DNA of 64,000 nucleotides, from positions 1 through 64,000 of the forward strand of contig CAZEFW010000010.1 in assembly GCA_964511535.1 (NCBI GenBank), in the 5' to 3' direction. Source of the DNA: CAZCFB01 sp964511535 (GTDB taxonomy: Bacteria; Myxococcota_A; Polyangia; GCA-2747355; CAZCFB01). The translations under genes were made by a program, and so were the position numbers. The notes under the pieces are model-generated. The model was not told where the DNA came from. It worked only from the letters and a program-made list of their open reading frames with translations, and ran no database searches. Shown here one piece after another: positions 1-8,359 of this stretch; positions within the stretch are counted from its first letter, which is position 1, and each line of letters opens with the position of its first letter.

Positions 1-56
1 GGAGGTCGCCCAGTGATCACACTTGATGCGACATCTTTCTTGAAACTCACCGCTTT

Positions 57-101
57 GGCTCGCTTCGCTCGCCTGGCTTGGGGCTTGGGGCTTGGGGCTT
101 G
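57..101. repeat. Intergenic GC-rich element plus 7-bp tandem repeat
   Basis: Positions 57-73 read GGCTCGCTTCGCTCGCC, followed at 75-101 by almost four copies of GGCTTGG. The 17-mer recurs at 46675-46691 and 46733-46749, and a variant occurs near 46895-46906, so this is a dispersed intergenic sequence. It lies downstream of the minus-strand gene ending at 224. The rest of 1-223 shows no gene. Confidence 0.75.
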
Positions 102-162
102 AGGGTAGATTGTGGGCTTGCTGCGCTTGTGTGAGCGGAGGCTTCTGGTTCCCAACCCTCAA

Positions 163-193
163 CCGTCAACCGTTAACTGTTAACTGTTGACGG
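163..193. repeat. Inverted repeat downstream of the nucleotidyltransferase gene
   Basis: CCGTCAAC (163-170) and GTTGACGG (186-193) are perfect 8-bp arms around a 15-base centre containing two GTTAAC palindromes. It begins about 30 bases past the stop of the minus-strand gene, so it could end that transcript, but no T-tract follows. A near copy with GTCGAC in place of GTTAAC lies at 46915-46936. Confidence 0.6.
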
Positions 194-223
194 TCGAAGC
201 AGGAGCGGATGCAAGGACGCCGA

Positions 224-1582
224 TCAGGCCCGCGGCCCTGACGGCACGTAGTCCAGGTCGTACACTGCCACCTCGCCCGCCTCGTTGACGTCGGCCACCA
301 TCTCCTCCAGGTCCCGGCCGATGCGGCCGCCCACCACGATGCTGTCGCGGATGGTCACGCCGCCGGCGACCTCATGAGGCTCGACCTCCTGACGGTCCGC
401 CGCGGCGATGACCTGGCCGTCGTCCCGGCGGAAGGCCAGGCGCGGCCAGAGCACGGAGCGCTCGATGTGCGCGCCCGCGCCGACGCTCCACCCATCGCCG
501 ATGACCGCGTGGGGACCGATGGTGGCGCCCGGCTCGATGGCGCAGCCGTCGCCGATCACCACGGGCGGTACGATGGTCACCCGCCCGTAGTCGATGTCCA
601 CGCCGCTGCCCACATGACCCCAGGGCACCTGCTCGTACGGCAACCGCACCTGCACCTCGCCGTCGAGGATCGCCTGGTTGACGCGGATGTAGTCGCGCTT
701 GTTGCCCACGTCGAACCAGGCGCCATCGTACTGCATCCCCCACAGCTCGAAGTCCCGGGGCAGGGCGCCGCGGTCCAGCTCGCCGAGCAGCAGCGGGAAC
801 ACCTGCTTGCCGAAGTCGTAAAACGGCTGGTCCACGTCCAGGCTGGCCGGCGTGCGCAGCGGGTCCAGGGCGCGCAGCAGGTCCATCTCGATCATGTAGA
901 TCGACGCGTTGTTCAGGTTGGAGGGCGAGTCGGGGTCCTTCTCGCGGAACTCCTTGATCCGCCCTGCGGATGAGATGAGCCCCTCGGCGGGGCGTGGGTC
1001 ATGGAGCACCGCGGTGCCGAAGTCGATGCGGCGCTCCCATGGCACCGGCGTGAGCACCATGCTGAGCGCGGCCCCCACTTCGCGATGCTTGCAGTACATC
1101 TGCTCGAGCATCCCGGCGTCGAAGTTGGTGACGATGTCGCCGCTCGGGATCACCACCGTGGAGCCGCCGAAGGGCTGCAAGCCGGCCGTGGATTCGCCCG
1201 GGAGCACCGCGCGGGCCTCGCTGCCCAGGGCTTGCTTGCACACGCCGCCCAGGGTGCCAGTGGGCTCGTCCTCCCCGGCGTAGCTGATGTTGGCGCCATA
1301 CCGGGCGCCGTCGCTGAAGTGGTCGCGGATCGCGCCGGCGAGCACGCACAGGTTCATGGAGATGTCGGTGATGCCCGACTCGACGAACCGCCGCACCCAT
1401 AGCTCGGCCATGGGCACCCTGCCGCCCAGCGGGAACATGGGCTTCGGGATGCGGCCGGTGGTCAGCGGGCTCATGCGCGAGCCGAGGCCGGCGGCCAGCA
1501 GGCCCCCCTTGATCTGTCCGGCGACCTCGCGCTGGTGGGTCCAGGTCTGGTTCCAGAAGGAATCGGGTAGCTCGATGGGCAT
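224..1582 (-). CDS. Sugar-phosphate nucleotidyltransferase (NTP-transferase family)
   Basis: Predicted cytosolic enzyme that joins a sugar-1-phosphate to a nucleotide to make an NDP-sugar. The N-terminus carries the family signature LAAGLGSRMSPLT followed by PKPMFPLGG, the nucleotide-binding loop and pyrophosphorylase lysine. The C-terminal third (about residues 320-440) has isoleucine/valine-rich hexapeptides such as VVIGDGCAIEPGATIG, typical of a left-handed beta helix. At 452 aa it is longer than single-domain RmlA and fits mannose-1-phosphate guanylyltransferase or GlmU-like enzymes. Which sugar and nucleotide it uses cannot be read from the sequence. The start is the ATG at 1582 with GGAG about ten bases upstream. 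It diverges from the SPFH gene at 1764. Confidence 0.88.
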   Translation of the reverse strand: MPIELPDSFWNQTWTHQREVAGQIKGGLLAAGLGSRMSPLTTGRIPKPMFPLGGRVPMAELWVRRFVESGITDISMNLCVLAGAIRDHFSDGARYGANISYAGEDEPTGTLGGVCKQALGSEARAVLPGESTAGLQPFGGSTVVIPSGDIVTNFDAGMLEQMYCKHREVGAALSMVLTPVPWERRIDFGTAVLHDPRPAEGLISSAGRIKEFREKDPDSPSNLNNASIYMIEMDLLRALDPLRTPASLDVDQPFYDFGKQVFPLLLGELDRGALPRDFELWGMQYDGAWFDVGNKRDYIRVNQAILDGEVQVRLPYEQVPWGHVGSGVDIDYGRVTIVPPVVIGDGCAIEPGATIGPHAVIGDGWSVGAGAHIERSVLWPRLAFRRDDGQVIAAADRQEVEPHEVAGGVTIRDSIVVGGRIGRDLEEMVADVNEAGEVAVYDLDYVPSGPRA

Positions 1583-1641
1583 CGTGAGGGTTCTCCGCAG
1601 GGGCCGGGGGGTAGACCCCCGTACTGGTCTGTCACGCCATT

Positions 1642-1663
1642 CTGGATCGGTCTGTTGATCCAG
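1642..1663. promoter_or_regulatory. Inverted repeat in divergent promoter region
   Basis: CTGGATC (1642-1648) and GATCCAG (1657-1663) form perfect 7-bp arms with an 8-base spacer. They sit in the 181-base region between two divergent genes, a plausible place for a dimeric regulator. No matching regulator gene is adjacent. Confidence 0.35.
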
Positions 1664-1763
1664 GATGGATCACTTTGCGCGGGTTCGCACGTTCCTGGTC
1701 CATGTTCCGGGGGGGTTGAGCAAGGTCCGGGTCTTGCATTTAGTCCGGGCGGGAGGTGAATCC

Positions 1764-2900
1764 ATGACAGCAGCGCAGGACAGAAACTGGGGCCGGGTTC
1801 AGGCCCGGCCGAGCGAGTACATGATCAAGCTGCGCGGCGGCAAAGTGGCGGCCCACGGCCCGGGGTTGTCGGTGTTCGTCTGGCCCGGCGAGACGGTGGC
1901 CGTGCTGCCCACGGCCATCCAGCGTGTCTCCTTCGTGGCGGACCAGGTCACCGCGGAGCGGGTGGGCGTGGAGGTCACGGGGGTGGCGGTGTACCGCATC
2001 GCCGAGCCGCTGCTCGCGTTCCGCATGCTCGACTTCAGCGACGGGAGCGACGGCGCCGAGGAGCTCTCCGAGACCTTGCGGGAGATGTTCATCGGCGCGG
2101 CGCGACGGCTGGTGGCCGCCATGACGGTGGACGCCTGCCTGACCCGGCGCAAGGAGAGCATCGCCGCGGAGCTGATGCGGGAGATCATGCCCGTGGTGGC
2201 AGGGCAGGGGCGGCCGGGCGATGAGACGGACCGGGGCTGGGGCGTGGTGATCGACACCATCGAGATCCAGGACGTGCGCATCCTGAGCGAGCAGGTGTTC
2301 GAGGACCTGCAGGCGCCCTTTCGCGCGCGGCTGCAGCAGGAGGCGCAGCTGGCCGCCCTGGGGAGCGCGGAGCAGGTGGAGCTGGCGCGGCTGGAGCAGG
2401 AGGACCGCACCTCGGACCGGCGGCAGGCGCTGGGGCTGAAGGAGCGTCAGCGGGAGTCGGCGGCAGCCGAGGCGCGAGCCGAGGTGCAGAAACTCGAGGC
2501 CCGGCTGGAGGCAGAGGTGGAGCGCATGAGGGCCGAGGAGCTGCGCCGGGGACGACAGGCCGCCATGGAGTCGCAGCTGGCCCTGGATCAGCTGGAGGCC
2601 GACGCCGCCGAAGTCCTGGCCGAGAAGCGCGCCGCCGTGGATCGGGTGGCCGGTGAGGCAGAGGCCTGGGTGCTGCGGCGTCTTCGCGAGGTGGAGAACC
2701 TGTACAGCGACGAGCGCATCCGCCATGACCTGGTGACCCTGGCCCTGCCCGCCGCGGCCAAAGCTCTGGGCAAGGGCCTGGGTGACGTGACGCTGAACCT
2801 CACCGATCTGAGGGGCGTGGGAGAAGCTGCGCGTGAGTTGCTGGCAACGGCGGGGCAGGCGCTGGGCCGGCGCCAGGGCGCCGGTCCGGAGTCAGATTAA
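1764..2900 (+). CDS. SPFH/band-7 domain protein with long coiled coil
   Basis: 378-residue protein. The first ~190 residues look like an SPFH (prohibitin/flotillin) domain: beta-rich, beginning YMIKLRGGKV, with a late segment IDTIEIQDVRILSEQVFEDLQAPF typical of the family. Residues ~190-310 are an Ala/Glu/Arg-rich coiled coil (QEAQLAALGSAEQ onward), as in flotillins, where it drives oligomerisation. Unlike classical flotillins it has no N-terminal transmembrane helix, so membrane association would need partners. The ATG at 1764 is preferred over an in-frame ATG at 1665 because GGGAGG lies 6-8 bases upstream. The gene ends inside a palindrome at 2897-2941. Its specific role is unknown. Confidence 0.75.
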   Translation: MTAAQDRNWGRVQARPSEYMIKLRGGKVAAHGPGLSVFVWPGETVAVLPTAIQRVSFVADQVTAERVGVEVTGVAVYRIAEPLLAFRMLDFSDGSDGAEELSETLREMFIGAARRLVAAMTVDACLTRRKESIAAELMREIMPVVAGQGRPGDETDRGWGVVIDTIEIQDVRILSEQVFEDLQAPFRARLQQEAQLAALGSAEQVELARLEQEDRTSDRRQALGLKERQRESAAAEARAEVQKLEARLEAEVERMRAEELRRGRQAAMESQLALDQLEADAAEVLAEKRAAVDRVAGEAEAWVLRRLREVENLYSDERIRHDLVTLALPAAAKALGKGLGDVTLNLTDLRGVGEAARELLATAGQALGRRQGAGPESD

Positions 2901-2941
2901 ATGTCAAGTAGGGGGGTCTGACCCCTACACTTGACATTTAA
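2897..2941. repeat. 45-bp palindrome overlapping a stop codon
   Basis: Perfect 13-bp arms TTAAATGTCAAGT (2897-2909) and ACTTGACATTTAA (2929-2941) enclose a second self-complementary core, GGGGTC...GACCCC. The left arm contains the TAA stop of the SPFH gene. It can fold into a strong hairpin and may terminate transcription, although no T-tract follows. Its AT-rich arms differ from the surrounding composition, which suggests an inserted REP-like element (inference). Confidence 0.7.
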
Positions 2942-2972
2942 TTGGCAGGCTGGCTGGTGGCGATGGGCTGGT

Positions 2973-3000
2973 CGTCTACGTCTACGATTACGTCTACGAT
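2973..3000. repeat. Short TCTACG tandem repeat
   Basis: Four copies of TCTACG, partly as the 12-mer ACGTCTACGATT, lie just past the palindrome and 17 bases beyond the stop of the minus-strand gene ending at 3017. No function is apparent. Confidence 0.5.
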
Positions 3001-3016
3001 GAGGTCCGCGTCCACG

Positions 3017-4156
3017 TTAGAGCTTGGCGCCCTTCCACTTGAGGATGTTGTAGTTGCCCACGGCGTAGATGGTCTTGCCGGTGCTGTCGCCCCAGATGCT
3101 GTTGATGTAGCTGATCTGTGGGGGCGAGATCTTGGTCCACTTGGTGCCGTTGAAGTGCCAGGCCGACTCGTCCTGCTTGAAGTGGGGGTGGCCCACCAGG
3201 AACAGGTTGGTCTTGGACGTGCCCCAGATGTCGTTGAAGTAGGTCTTGGTGGGCGCCTGGTGCGTCTTCCAGCTGGTGCCGTCGTACTGCAGCAGGGTGC
3301 CGTTGTAGCCGGCGGCCCAGATGTCGTTGCTGGCGAAGCCGGTGATGGCCCGCAGGTTCCAGGTGGTGGGAGAGGTGGTCTTCTTCCAGCCTGACGACGA
3401 GGTGCACGAGCTGGTGCAGTGGTAGATGGCGCCCTTGTGCCCCACGACCCAGATGTTGGTGTCCGACGTGCCCCAGATCCCCTTAAAATCCTCCTTGCCG
3501 CCGAGGCCGGAGTAGTAGACGTAGCTGAAGTTGGACGAGGGGCTCGAGGAGGTCTTGCGGTAGATCATCCCGCCGTCGCCCACGGCCCAGACCGTGGGAT
3601 CCTTGGCGGCCCACATGTCGTTATACGAGTAGTTGCTGTAGGACGACGAGTAGCCCTTGTACCACTTGGACCCCGAGTAATAGAGGATGATGCCGTCGCC
3701 CAGGGCATACCAGTAGGTGGCGGTGGGCAGGATCCACAGGGTGCTGAGGGTGCTCTTGTTGGTGTCGGGGTTGGTCATGGTGGTCCAGGAGGTGCCGTCG
3801 GTCTTCATGATCAGCCCCTTCTTGCCCACGGCGAACACGGTGGTCGCGTTGGCGCCTGCCACCCGTTGAAGCGGGCTCTGGATCCCGAACTTCATCTCGG
3901 TCCAGTACTTGTTCTCGGTCACCCGCGCGTCCGGGGTGCCGGTGTCCGGGCTGAAGTCTGGGCCGCCGTCCGCCACGGCATCGCTCCCTGTATCCCCGAC
4001 CGACGCCTCACCCACCGCCTTGTCTCCGGTCGGACCCTTGTCCGCCACCGCCTGGTCGGCTCCCTTGTCGGGCGCGGGGGTGGTGTCGCCGTCGTCGGAG
4101 CAGGCCAGCGACAGCGTCAGCAGCGCGGCCATGGTGATATGAATTAGGCTGTTCAT
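3017..4156 (-). CDS. Lipoprotein with propeller-type IWG/VWAVG repeats
   Basis: 379-residue predicted lipoprotein. The signal peptide ends in the lipobox LSLAC, followed by an Asp/Gly/Pro-rich linker to about residue 85. The rest is built of repeats of about 40-45 residues with the pattern IWG...DTNIWVVGHKGAIYH and D-IWAAGYNGTLLQYDGTSW, reminiscent of beta-propeller blades common in myxobacterial surface proteins. No catalytic motif is visible, so a binding role is likely. The start at 4156 is chosen over an upstream in-frame start at 4222 because it begins the signal peptide and has GGGGAG eight bases upstream. Its neighbour at 4248 is another repeat lipoprotein read the same way. Confidence 0.8.
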   Translation of the reverse strand: MNSLIHITMAALLTLSLACSDDGDTTPAPDKGADQAVADKGPTGDKAVGEASVGDTGSDAVADGGPDFSPDTGTPDARVTENKYWTEMKFGIQSPLQRVAGANATTVFAVGKKGLIMKTDGTSWTTMTNPDTNKSTLSTLWILPTATYWYALGDGIILYYSGSKWYKGYSSSYSNYSYNDMWAAKDPTVWAVGDGGMIYRKTSSSPSSNFSYVYYSGLGGKEDFKGIWGTSDTNIWVVGHKGAIYHCTSSCTSSSGWKKTTSPTTWNLRAITGFASNDIWAAGYNGTLLQYDGTSWKTHQAPTKTYFNDIWGTSKTNLFLVGHPHFKQDESAWHFNGTKWTKISPPQISYINSIWGDSTGKTIYAVGNYNILKWKGAKL

Positions 4157-4247
4157 GAGGCAATCTCCCCGTTCAAGGTAAGCTCTAGTTGGAATGTTAG
4201 GGGCCGGGCTGCGCGAACGCAACTCGCCGGCCTAACCCGCGACCGGC

Positions 4248-7200
4248 TCAGTGGTAGGAGATTGAGACCCGGTCCAGCACCGGGGTTCCGCTGAAGTCGC
4301 TGCTGAAAACCGCCCGATACTGGATGTACCGGTGGCCGTTGTGCATCGTGTTCAGCGCCGTGGCCACCCCGGGGTAATAGTCCGAGGTGGAGGTGGGCCC
4401 GTACCAGGTGGCGCCCTTTAGGCCAGCGATGCTGGTGGCCGTGCGAACCTGGATCTTGAGGCTCCCCTTGGCGGGGACAGTACCCAGCCAGGCCAGGGTG
4501 TAGTAGATCGGCGCGGTCAGCCCGGTGTCCAGCGCCCTCGAGGTGAAGGTCTGGGCCTTGCCGCGCCCGACCACCGCGCCCGGGTCGGCCGACAGCACCA
4601 GCCCGGCCGCGCCATTGGTCGGCAGCTCGGCGCGCTTGGTCGCCGAGAAGCCCGATGCCGAGCCCCAGTAGATGTAGGAGTTGATGGCCGCGCTCCCACT
4701 GGAGTGCTGGTTGGCGAACGCGATGTCGAGGTCGCCGTCGCCGTCCAGGTCCGCCACCAGGTTGCTCGTGGCGCCCAGGGTCGGCAGCCCGGTGCGGTTG
4801 GACGCAGAGTAGCCCGCGGCCGAGCCCCAGTAGATATAGGAGCTGGCGGCGTAGGTCGGGTAAGCGCCATGGTTGGAGAAGACGATGTCGAGCTTGCCGT
4901 CGCCGTTCAGGTCGGCCACCGAGACCCCCACCGCGCCGAGGGTGGCCAGCGAGGTGCGCTTGGCCGTCGAGAAGCCGGATGCCGAGCCCCAGTAGATGTA
5001 GGACGGCGGCGCGGCGCTTTTGCCGTCGCCGTGGTTGGCGAACACCAGGTCGAGGTAGCCGTCGCTGTTGAGGTCTGCCGCTGCCAGGCCCGCGGCGCCC
5101 ACGGTGGGCAGGTCGGTGCGCGAGGTGGTGGAGAAGCCCGCCTTGGAACCCCAGTAGATGTGGGAGTTGACCTTGACCCCCGAAGCGTCCGAGTGGCTGG
5201 CGAAGGTGATGTCCAGGTAGCCGTCATTGTCCAGGTCCGCCAGCAGGTTGCGCGGGCCATGGAAGCCCCCCGCAGCGGCGGTGACCGGCAGCTCGGTGCG
5301 GCTCGTCTTGGAGAAGCCGCCCGATGAGCCCCAGTAGATGTAAGCGTTGACCTTGGACGAGGTGCCGTCGGTGGTGTTGGAGAAGACGATGTCCAGGTAG
5401 CCGTCGCGGTTCAGGTCGGCCACGCTGTTGCCGGTGGCCCCCAGGGTGGGCAGCTCGGTGCGGTAGTTGGCGCTATACCCGGTGCCGGCGGAGCCCTTGT
5501 TGGCGCCCCAGTAGATGAACGAGTTGACCTTGTACTTGTGGATCAAGGTGTTGCCCGCCGGCTGGGTCTGGCGGTGGTTGGAGAACACCAGATCCAGGTG
5601 GCCGTCGCCGTTGAGATCGGCCACGCTGGTCCCCGCTCCGCCCTGGGTGGGCAGCTCCGCGCGGGTGCCAGCGGCGAACCCCGTGGCGCCGCCCCAGTAG
5701 ATGTAGGAGTTGAGGCTGCTCGACTTGGCGTCCGAGTGGTTGCCAAATGCCAGGTCGAGGTAGCCGTCGCCGTTGAGGTCCAGGCGGTCGAGCAGCTGCA
5801 CGCGGCCCTGGCCGGCGATGAAGAGCTTGGCCCCCGCCTCCGAGGCGGTCCCCTTGTTGAAGTGTGCGAAGGAGTCGTCGAAGAGCACCTTCAGCTTCCA
5901 GCAACCCGAGGCGTCGAGCTTGCACCCGCCGGTGCACTTGAGCGTGCCGCCGTCGTACCCGAGCTTCTTGCACGTCTTGCCGGCGAGGAAGGTGCCGTCG
6001 CACTGCTCGCCGCTGTCGATCTGGTTGTTGCCGCAGCTGTGGCACTTGCTCCGGTCGAACACGCACCAGCTCCTGCAGCTCAGGGTGCCGCCGACATAGC
6101 CCAGCGACTGGCAGGTCTTGTTGTTCAGGTTGGTCCCGTCGCACTGCTCCTTGGCGCCGTCGACCTTGCCGTTGCCGCAGTTGGTGCACTTGGAGGTGTC
6201 GAACAGGCAGGTCTTGCTGCACTTCAGGTACCCGCCGTCGAAGCCGAACGACTTGCAGGTCTTGCCGGCCATGTTGGTGCTGTCGCACGCCTCGAGCACC
6301 TCCACCTTGCCGTTGCCGCAGTTGTGGCAGCCGGTGGTCACGTGGGTGCAGGTGGGGGAGCACTTGATGTAGCCCGTGTAGTAGCCGAACGACTTGCAGG
6401 TCTTGCCGCCCAGGTTCTTGCCGTCGCACGCCTCGCCCGGCTTGAGCTTTCCGTCGCCGCACTTGGTGCAGCCCGCCGCGGACAGCTTGCAGCCGGAGGT
6501 GCACGCCAGCTTCCCCGCGGTGTAGCCGTAGGACTGGCAGGTCTTGTTGTTCAGGTCGGTCCCGTCGCACTGCTCGCCCGGGTTGACCTTGTTGTTGCCG
6601 CAGTTGGTGCACTTGGACTTGTTGAACAGGCACTTGGAGGAGCAGGACAGCGCGCCGCCCAGGTAGCCCAGCGACTGGCACGACTTGCCGTTCAGGTTGG
6701 TCCCGTCGCAGTCCTCCTTGCCCGTCACCTTGCCGTCGCCGCACTTGAACATGAAGCAACCGGCGATGTCATAGGTGCACTTCTTGGTGCACTTGAGCAG
6801 CCCGAAGTCGAGCCCCTGGGTCTTGCAGGTCTGCCCGCCCAGCGCGCTCCCGTCGCATGACTCGCCAGCGTCGATCTTGCTGTTGCCGCAGTTGGTACAG
6901 CCGGTCTTGTCGAACATGCAGGTGGGCCCGCAGGTCAGGCTGCCGCCGAAGTACCCCAGGGCAGAGCAGGTCTTGCCGCCCAGATCCTTGGATTCGCACT
7001 CCTCGGGGCTGGTGATCTTGCCGTCGCCGCACTTGTGGCAGCCCGAGGTGTCGAACAGGCAGTTGTTTTGGCACTTCAGGGTTCCGCCGTCGTAGCCGAG
7101 GGACTTGCAGGTCGTGTTGTTCAGGTTGGTCTTGTCGCACTGCTCTACCCCGCCCACGAGCCCGTCGCCGCACTTGCAGTGCTCGCACTTGGACGTGTCG

Positions 7201-8192
7201 AGGGTGCAGTCAGCCTTGCAGCTCAGGGGGCCCCAGTCGAACCCCGCGGTGATGCAGGTCTGGCCCGCCAGATCCTTGCCGTCGCAACCCTCGCCGAAGT
7301 CCGCCTTGCCGTTGCCGCAGTTGGAGCAGCCCGAGGTGTCGAGCTTGCAGTTGTGGTGGCACTTCAATGACCCCTTGAAGAACCCCTGGGTCTGGCAGGT
7401 CTGCCCGGCCAGGTTGGTGCCATCACACTGTTCCTTGGCGTTGAGCACCCCGTTGCCGCAGCCGAAGGGGATGCAGCCCCAGGTGTCGTAGGTGCAACTG
7501 TTGGGCGCGCAGCGCCAGATCCCGTACTTGTCGTAAGCGCACTTCTTCGGGTTGCACTTCAGGGTTCCGCCCTTGTAACCGAGGGACTTGCAGGTCTGGC
7601 CGTTGAGGTTGTTGCCCTCGCATTGCTCGGTGCCGGAGATGATGCCGTCGCCGCAGGTGAAGCAGCCGCTCTTGTTGTACTTGCAGTTGTTGTAGCAACC
7701 CAGGGTGCCGCCCTGATAGCCGAATGATTTGCAGGTCTTGCCGCGCAGGTTGCCCCCCTCGCACTCCTCGGAGCTGCTCAGAGTACCGTCGCCACACCCC
7801 TTGGCGATGCACCACCAAGTGTTGTACTTGCAGTACTTATTGCAGTACAGGGTGCCGCCGATATAGCCGAACGATTTGCACGTCTTGCCGCCGAGGTTCT
7901 TGCCATCGCACTGCTCCCAGGGAGGCGTGAGCGTGCCATCACCGCACTTGTAGAGACAGGCGTCGGTCATGGGGCACAGCGGGATATCGGGCGGAGACAG
8001 ATCCGGCACCGAGGCATCCATGCTGACGTCCAGCTGCTGCGCCGAGTCGAGGGGCTGCGTCTGGTCAGGCTGGCCCAGACCGTCCTTCTGAGGGCCCGTA
8101 TCTTCGGGCTGCGGTTCGTGGACATCGCACCCGGTCCCTTGCATGGCGAGACCGGCAAATCCGACTAAGAGCAGTGTGAACCTGAACCTCAT
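4248..8192 (-). CDS. Giant Cys-rich repeat / FG-GAP propeller lipoprotein
   Basis: 1314 residues in three parts. First, a signal peptide ending in a loose lipobox (QGTGC) and an Asp/Pro-rich linker. Second, about residues 75-770 contain 14 tandem Cys repeats of about 47 residues with the frame CGDG...EQCDG-NL-GKTC-SLGY-GG-L-C...C...GC; the third repeat has an extra Cys-containing insertion. Third, about residues 780-1180 hold seven FG-GAP-like repeats carrying Ca-binding loops such as DLNGDGYLD, each followed by SYIYWG; seven is the number needed to close an integrin-type propeller. A short C-terminal domain follows. Probably an outer-surface adhesin or substrate-binding protein. GGAGG lies five bases before the ATG. 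It diverges from the gene at 8360. Confidence 0.85.
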   Translation of the reverse strand: MRFRFTLLLVGFAGLAMQGTGCDVHEPQPEDTGPQKDGLGQPDQTQPLDSAQQLDVSMDASVPDLSPPDIPLCPMTDACLYKCGDGTLTPPWEQCDGKNLGGKTCKSFGYIGGTLYCNKYCKYNTWWCIAKGCGDGTLSSSEECEGGNLRGKTCKSFGYQGGTLGCYNNCKYNKSGCFTCGDGIISGTEQCEGNNLNGQTCKSLGYKGGTLKCNPKKCAYDKYGIWRCAPNSCTYDTWGCIPFGCGNGVLNAKEQCDGTNLAGQTCQTQGFFKGSLKCHHNCKLDTSGCSNCGNGKADFGEGCDGKDLAGQTCITAGFDWGPLSCKADCTLDTSKCEHCKCGDGLVGGVEQCDKTNLNNTTCKSLGYDGGTLKCQNNCLFDTSGCHKCGDGKITSPEECESKDLGGKTCSALGYFGGSLTCGPTCMFDKTGCTNCGNSKIDAGESCDGSALGGQTCKTQGLDFGLLKCTKKCTYDIAGCFMFKCGDGKVTGKEDCDGTNLNGKSCQSLGYLGGALSCSSKCLFNKSKCTNCGNNKVNPGEQCDGTDLNNKTCQSYGYTAGKLACTSGCKLSAAGCTKCGDGKLKPGEACDGKNLGGKTCKSFGYYTGYIKCSPTCTHVTTGCHNCGNGKVEVLEACDSTNMAGKTCKSFGFDGGYLKCSKTCLFDTSKCTNCGNGKVDGAKEQCDGTNLNNKTCQSLGYVGGTLSCRSWCVFDRSKCHSCGNNQIDSGEQCDGTFLAGKTCKKLGYDGGTLKCTGGCKLDASGCWKLKVLFDDSFAHFNKGTASEAGAKLFIAGQGRVQLLDRLDLNGDGYLDLAFGNHSDAKSSSLNSYIYWGGATGFAAGTRAELPTQGGAGTSVADLNGDGHLDLVFSNHRQTQPAGNTLIHKYKVNSFIYWGANKGSAGTGYSANYRTELPTLGATGNSVADLNRDGYLDIVFSNTTDGTSSKVNAYIYWGSSGGFSKTSRTELPVTAAAGGFHGPRNLLADLDNDGYLDITFASHSDASGVKVNSHIYWGSKAGFSTTSRTDLPTVGAAGLAAADLNSDGYLDLVFANHGDGKSAAPPSYIYWGSASGFSTAKRTSLATLGAVGVSVADLNGDGKLDIVFSNHGAYPTYAASSYIYWGSAAGYSASNRTGLPTLGATSNLVADLDGDGDLDIAFANQHSSGSAAINSYIYWGSASGFSATKRAELPTNGAAGLVLSADPGAVVGRGKAQTFTSRALDTGLTAPIYYTLAWLGTVPAKGSLKIQVRTATSIAGLKGATWYGPTSTSDYYPGVATALNTMHNGHRYIQYRAVFSSDFSGTPVLDRVSISYH

Positions 8193-8359
8193 GGCCGCCT
8201 CCAGTGGGGCAATCGAATTCGAGGCGCCAAGGGTCGGTTTAGCCCGACGATCAACGCCTCAATGTCTTCGCTTTTTAAATACCCACTAAAATAGTACCAT
8301 AATTAGGTAATCCAACGATAGAGGGATGAGCAGTCAGATCTGCCAAAGGTATTGAATTT
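8193..8359. promoter_or_regulatory. AT-rich divergent promoter region
   Basis: Bases 8265-8320 are strikingly AT-rich for this window, between two large divergent surface-protein genes. A -10-like CATAAT lies at 8298-8303 with a weak -35-like TTAAAT 17 bases upstream on the plus strand. An imperfect palindrome TACCATAATTAGGTA spans 8295-8309 and could be a shared operator. Assignments are by eye. Confidence 0.4.

Noticed and set aside
5538..6860. 440-residue open frame antisense to the Cys-repeat gene
   Set aside because: It is the mirror of a highly periodic, GC-rich gene; the predicted protein is a low-complexity Ala/Val/Leu/Gly sequence with no domain, and the sense frame shows clear conserved repeats.
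5880..7950. CRISPR-like periodicity of about 141 bases
   Set aside because: The period is that of the encoded Cys repeat, variation is at codon third positions, and there are no constant repeats with variable spacers or cas genes.
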